Assembly (NCBI GenBank): GCA_009775355.1
Contig: VSPN01000055.1
Location: forward strand, 1-13,299
Length of the DNA: 13,299 nt
Reading direction: 5' to 3'
From: Muribaculaceae bacterium
GTDB lineage: Bacteria > Bacteroidota > Bacteroidia > Bacteroidales > Muribaculaceae
Shown: positions 10,987 through 13,299 of the stretch, piece by piece
Layout of the letters: each line of letters starts with the position of its first letter
Position numbering within the stretch: the first letter of the stretch is position 1
Position numbers and translations under genes: made by a program
The notes under the pieces: generated by a model
Database searches by the model: none
Told to the model about the DNA's origin: nothing
The model's input: the letters and a program-made list of their open reading frames with translations, nothing else

Positions 10987-13299
10987 CCGCCTCCAGACCA
11001 TGCGCGACAACATTGAGGCGATAAGGTTTGCCTTTCGTCTTGGTGTGGCCGGGCGTGGAGCGCAGTCCGCTGATGAAATAGCGGTGCTGCGCAAGTATGC
11101 CGGATTCGGAGGACTGAAATGTATCCTCAACGACGCCAATGATTTGGAGGATGCCGCCAAATGGAGCAAATCGGACATCGAGCTGTTTGCGCCGACGGTA
11201 GAATTGCGACGCCTTATCCATGATTATTCTAAGGATGACAAGGAATTTGCGCGGTATATGGACTCGCTGAAAGCGTCTGTGCTGACGGCGTTTTATACCC
11301 CTGCGCCTGTCATTGATGCCATTTCTGATGCTCTGAAATATTCCGGTATCGAGGTGAAAAGTTTTCTGGAACCATCTGCCGGACAGGGTGCATTTATTGA
11401 TTCCTTCCTGCGTAATGACAAGTACCCCGGTGCCGAGGTATTGGCTTATGAGAAGGATCTGCTCACCGGCAAAATACTGTCGGCGTTGCATCCTTCAATA
11501 TTGACCCGCATAGAGGGTTTTGAGAAGATTGAGCGCGATTTCAACGGATATTTCGATGTCGCTGCTTCCAATGTTCCTTTCGGGGATTTCGCTGTCGCAG
11601 ACCCGGCGTATGCCGTAAGCAAGGATGTTGCCTATCGTCAGGCTACCAAGACAATCCACAATTATTTCTTTCTGAAGGCACTCGACCAAGTGCGCGAGGG
11701 TGGACTTGTCGCTTTCATTGCATCGCAGGGTGTGATGAACGCGGGCAGTCCTTTCGTGAGGATGGAGCTTGTGAAGCGTGCCGACCTTGTGGCAGCATTG
11801 CGTCTTCCCAACAACACTTTCAGCGATAATGCCGGAACGGATGCGGGATCCGACCTAATTATTCTCCAGAAGCACACCGGTAAGAAAGCGTTATCGGCAG
11901 ACGAGGAATTTTTCATTCAGTCTGTTGTTGACCGTGGTACAAAAGTTCCCGGTAACAAATTCTTTCAGGCGTTTCCCCAGAATGTGATATGCACCGATGC
12001 AAAAGTCGGAACAGACCAGTTTGGGAAACCCGCCATCATCTACAAGCACGAAGGTGGTGTTGACGGCATAGCCCGCGATTTGCGGACTGCGCTGGATGAG
12101 TCGCTGCGTCTGCGCCTGAATCTGGAACTGTATAATTCCAACGGTATCAAGCCGCCTACGCCTGACCCTGTAAAGCCGACACCAACACCGAAGCCAACGC
12201 CCGAAGTCAAGCCTGAATCGCCGAAACAGAAGCCTTTGGCCGAGAAGATTGAGCAGAAAAACGAGCCATTGCTGAAGCAGTATCAGGAGATGAAAAAGAA
12301 ACATCCCGATGCTATTCTGATGTTCCGTGTCGGCGATTTCTATGAGATTTTCGGCAAGGATGCGGTTGAAGCGTCGGAGATACTCGGCATTACACTGACC
12401 CGCCGGATGAACGGTCTTGACAACCGTATCGAATTGGCGGGATTTCCTCACCATGCACTCGACACATATCTGCCCAAACTTGTGCGGGCAGGGAAACGTG
12501 TGGCTATATGTGAGCAGTTGGAAGACCCGAAGCTGAAAAAGACTATCCAACAGAAGGTTGTAGAGACGGTTACGCCTAATCAGCCTCCGAAGGATGAGCC
12601 TAAACCTTTTGAGCCGCCAAAAGCAGAACCTACCCAAGAGATTGAAACCGATGGCAGACCGGATTATTCGGACAATCCCGACCCGCGTCTGTTCGCCTAC
12701 AATCTTTTCGGAGAGTTGGAGCCAATCGGCAAACCGAAACGGCAACCCAAGCATACGACGGAAGCCACTGAGTCAAAGCCCCGTCCGACTGTAAATGTCA
12801 ATGATATTCCGGTAAAAAAGTTCCGACCTCTTTCAGAAAAGGAACTGGAATTTTACGGCTCTTTGAACTGGGAGGACAATCCACCCATCAACGGGTTCTA
12901 TGAAACAATGATGTCGATTGCCCATCGCCAGATGGAGGAAATGCGTCTGGAACGCGAGGCGCAGGAGGCGGCAAATGCCGCCGGTATCACACCCGGCGAG
13001 ACATACATTGAAAAGACAGAGGGCGATTTCATACCCGGTGGACGAAACCGCACCTCAAAGGTGACGGCAATCCCCATCGAACCGAAAGCACCGGAGCGCG
13101 ATATGTCGCCCCGTCCTTTTTCAGAGGATATTCAGTTCTTCCATAAGAACGGCTCAATGGTCGTTGCTGACGGCATGGTCGGATTCCTGTCGGATGTCCG
13201 AAAGGCCGGTGCCACTTTCACACCGCTCAACTTCAAACCGGAGCAGGAGAAACGTGCCATGCTGTATATAACCCTATCGGAGACATATCAGCAGCTCTA
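10976..13299 (+). CDS. N-6 DNA methyltransferase with MutS domain I, 3' end outside the window
   Basis: The frame starts at ATG 10976 (MAYNRLQTMRDNIEAIRFAF) and stays open to the window end (774 codons and more). Residues about 20-320 form an N6-adenine methyltransferase core: YAGFGGLK, EPSAGQGAF at 132-140 (SAM-binding motif I), and NVPF at 199-202 (the NPPF-type catalytic motif), then HNYFFLKALDQVREGGLVAF. A Pro/Lys/Thr-rich linker (about 391-425) follows. Residues about 428-520 match MutS domain I: KQYQEMKKKHPDAILMFRVG, DFYEIF, then AGFPHHALDTYLPKLVRAGK and RVAICEQLEDP. F455 and E457 keep the F-x-E mismatch-recognition motif. Full-length relatives, about 1900 residues, continue into an SNF2-type helicase beyond this window. 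The role may be element modification or maintenance after transfer. Confidence 0.85.
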   Translation, partial: MAYNRLQTMRDNIEAIRFAFRLGVAGRGAQSADEIAVLRKYAGFGGLKCILNDANDLEDAAKWSKSDIELFAPTVELRRLIHDYSKDDKEFARYMDSLKASVLTAFYTPAPVIDAISDALKYSGIEVKSFLEPSAGQGAFIDSFLRNDKYPGAEVLAYEKDLLTGKILSALHPSILTRIEGFEKIERDFNGYFDVAASNVPFGDFAVADPAYAVSKDVAYRQATKTIHNYFFLKALDQVREGGLVAFIASQGVMNAGSPFVRMELVKRADLVAALRLPNNTFSDNAGTDAGSDLIILQKHTGKKALSADEEFFIQSVVDRGTKVPGNKFFQAFPQNVICTDAKVGTDQFGKPAIIYKHEGGVDGIARDLRTALDESLRLRLNLELYNSNGIKPPTPDPVKPTPTPKPTPEVKPESPKQKPLAEKIEQKNEPLLKQYQEMKKKHPDAILMFRVGDFYEIFGKDAVEASEILGITLTRRMNGLDNRIELAGFPHHALDTYLPKLVRAGKRVAICEQLEDPKLKKTIQQKVVETVTPNQPPKDEPKPFEPPKAEPTQEIETDGRPDYSDNPDPRLFAYNLFGELEPIGKPKRQPKHTTEATESKPRPTVNVNDIPVKKFRPLSEKELEFYGSLNWEDNPPINGFYETMMSIAHRQMEEMRLEREAQEAANAAGITPGETYIEKTEGDFIPGGRNRTSKVTAIPIEPKAPERDMSPRPFSEDIQFFHKNGSMVVADGMVGFLSDVRKAGATFTPLNFKPEQEKRAMLYITLSETYQQL

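Noticed and set aside
1..13299. CRISPR arrays, tRNA/rRNA genes, insertion sequences
   Set aside because: No regularly spaced repeats with unique spacers, no tRNA cloverleaf or rRNA sequence, and no transposase were recognised.

Overview
The window looks like part of an integrative/conjugative element of a gut Bacteroidales species (Bacteroides, Parabacteroides or Muribaculaceae type). The grounds are Bacteroidetes-style promoters (TAnnTTTG -7 boxes, A-rich start regions without a clear Shine-Dalgarno) and a gene set typical of CTnDOT-like elements: ORF6N protein, excisionase-like HTH proteins, DUF4099/DUF3945 protein, topoisomerase-like protein, DUF1896 protein and a giant methyltransferase. 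No rRNA, tRNA, CRISPR array or transposase was seen.

Positions 1-4660 are an accessory cargo strip in advanced decay. In order it holds a 5'-truncated DprA-like gene (+), a small unknown gene with an internal TGA (+), a YafQ/RelE-type toxin with a one-base frameshift next to an intact ribbon-helix-helix antitoxin (-), a DUF1848 iron-sulfur/radical-SAM-like gene with a frameshift in an A7 run and an amber codon (-), an unassigned coding scrap (-), a Fic-family 5' fragment fused tail-to-tail with a truncated DUF3307 membrane gene, and an intact satD-like gene (-). Most are killed by single-base lesions, so the decay looks recent.

Positions 4530-5000 contain no convincing gene but are rich in short repeats. 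Positions 5004-6320 (-) hold an ORF6N-plus-HKD-like gene and a small MerR/excisionase-type HTH gene, separated by a perfect 16-bp inverted repeat. Positions 6321-7014 are a non-coding, palindrome-rich control region.

Positions 7015-13299 (+) are an intact, higher-GC, co-directional module: a 38-codon microprotein, an HTH/Xis-like protein overlapping it by 4 nt, a DUF4099/DUF3945 (Orf3-like) protein, a shortened type IA topoisomerase relative resembling Exc but lacking its catalytic residues, a DUF1896 protein behind a structured leader with an intrinsic terminator, and a giant methyltransferase with an embedded MutS domain I that overlaps DUF1896 by 11 nt and runs off the window. Gene order resembles the CTnDOT excision operon (xis2c/xis2d-orf3-exc) followed by element-maintenance genes. 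The most unusual items are the leader RNA at 10380-10540, the naturally inactive-looking topoisomerase, the MutS recognition motif inside a mobile-element methyltransferase, and a SatD protein with cyclase-like motifs beside a membrane partner.
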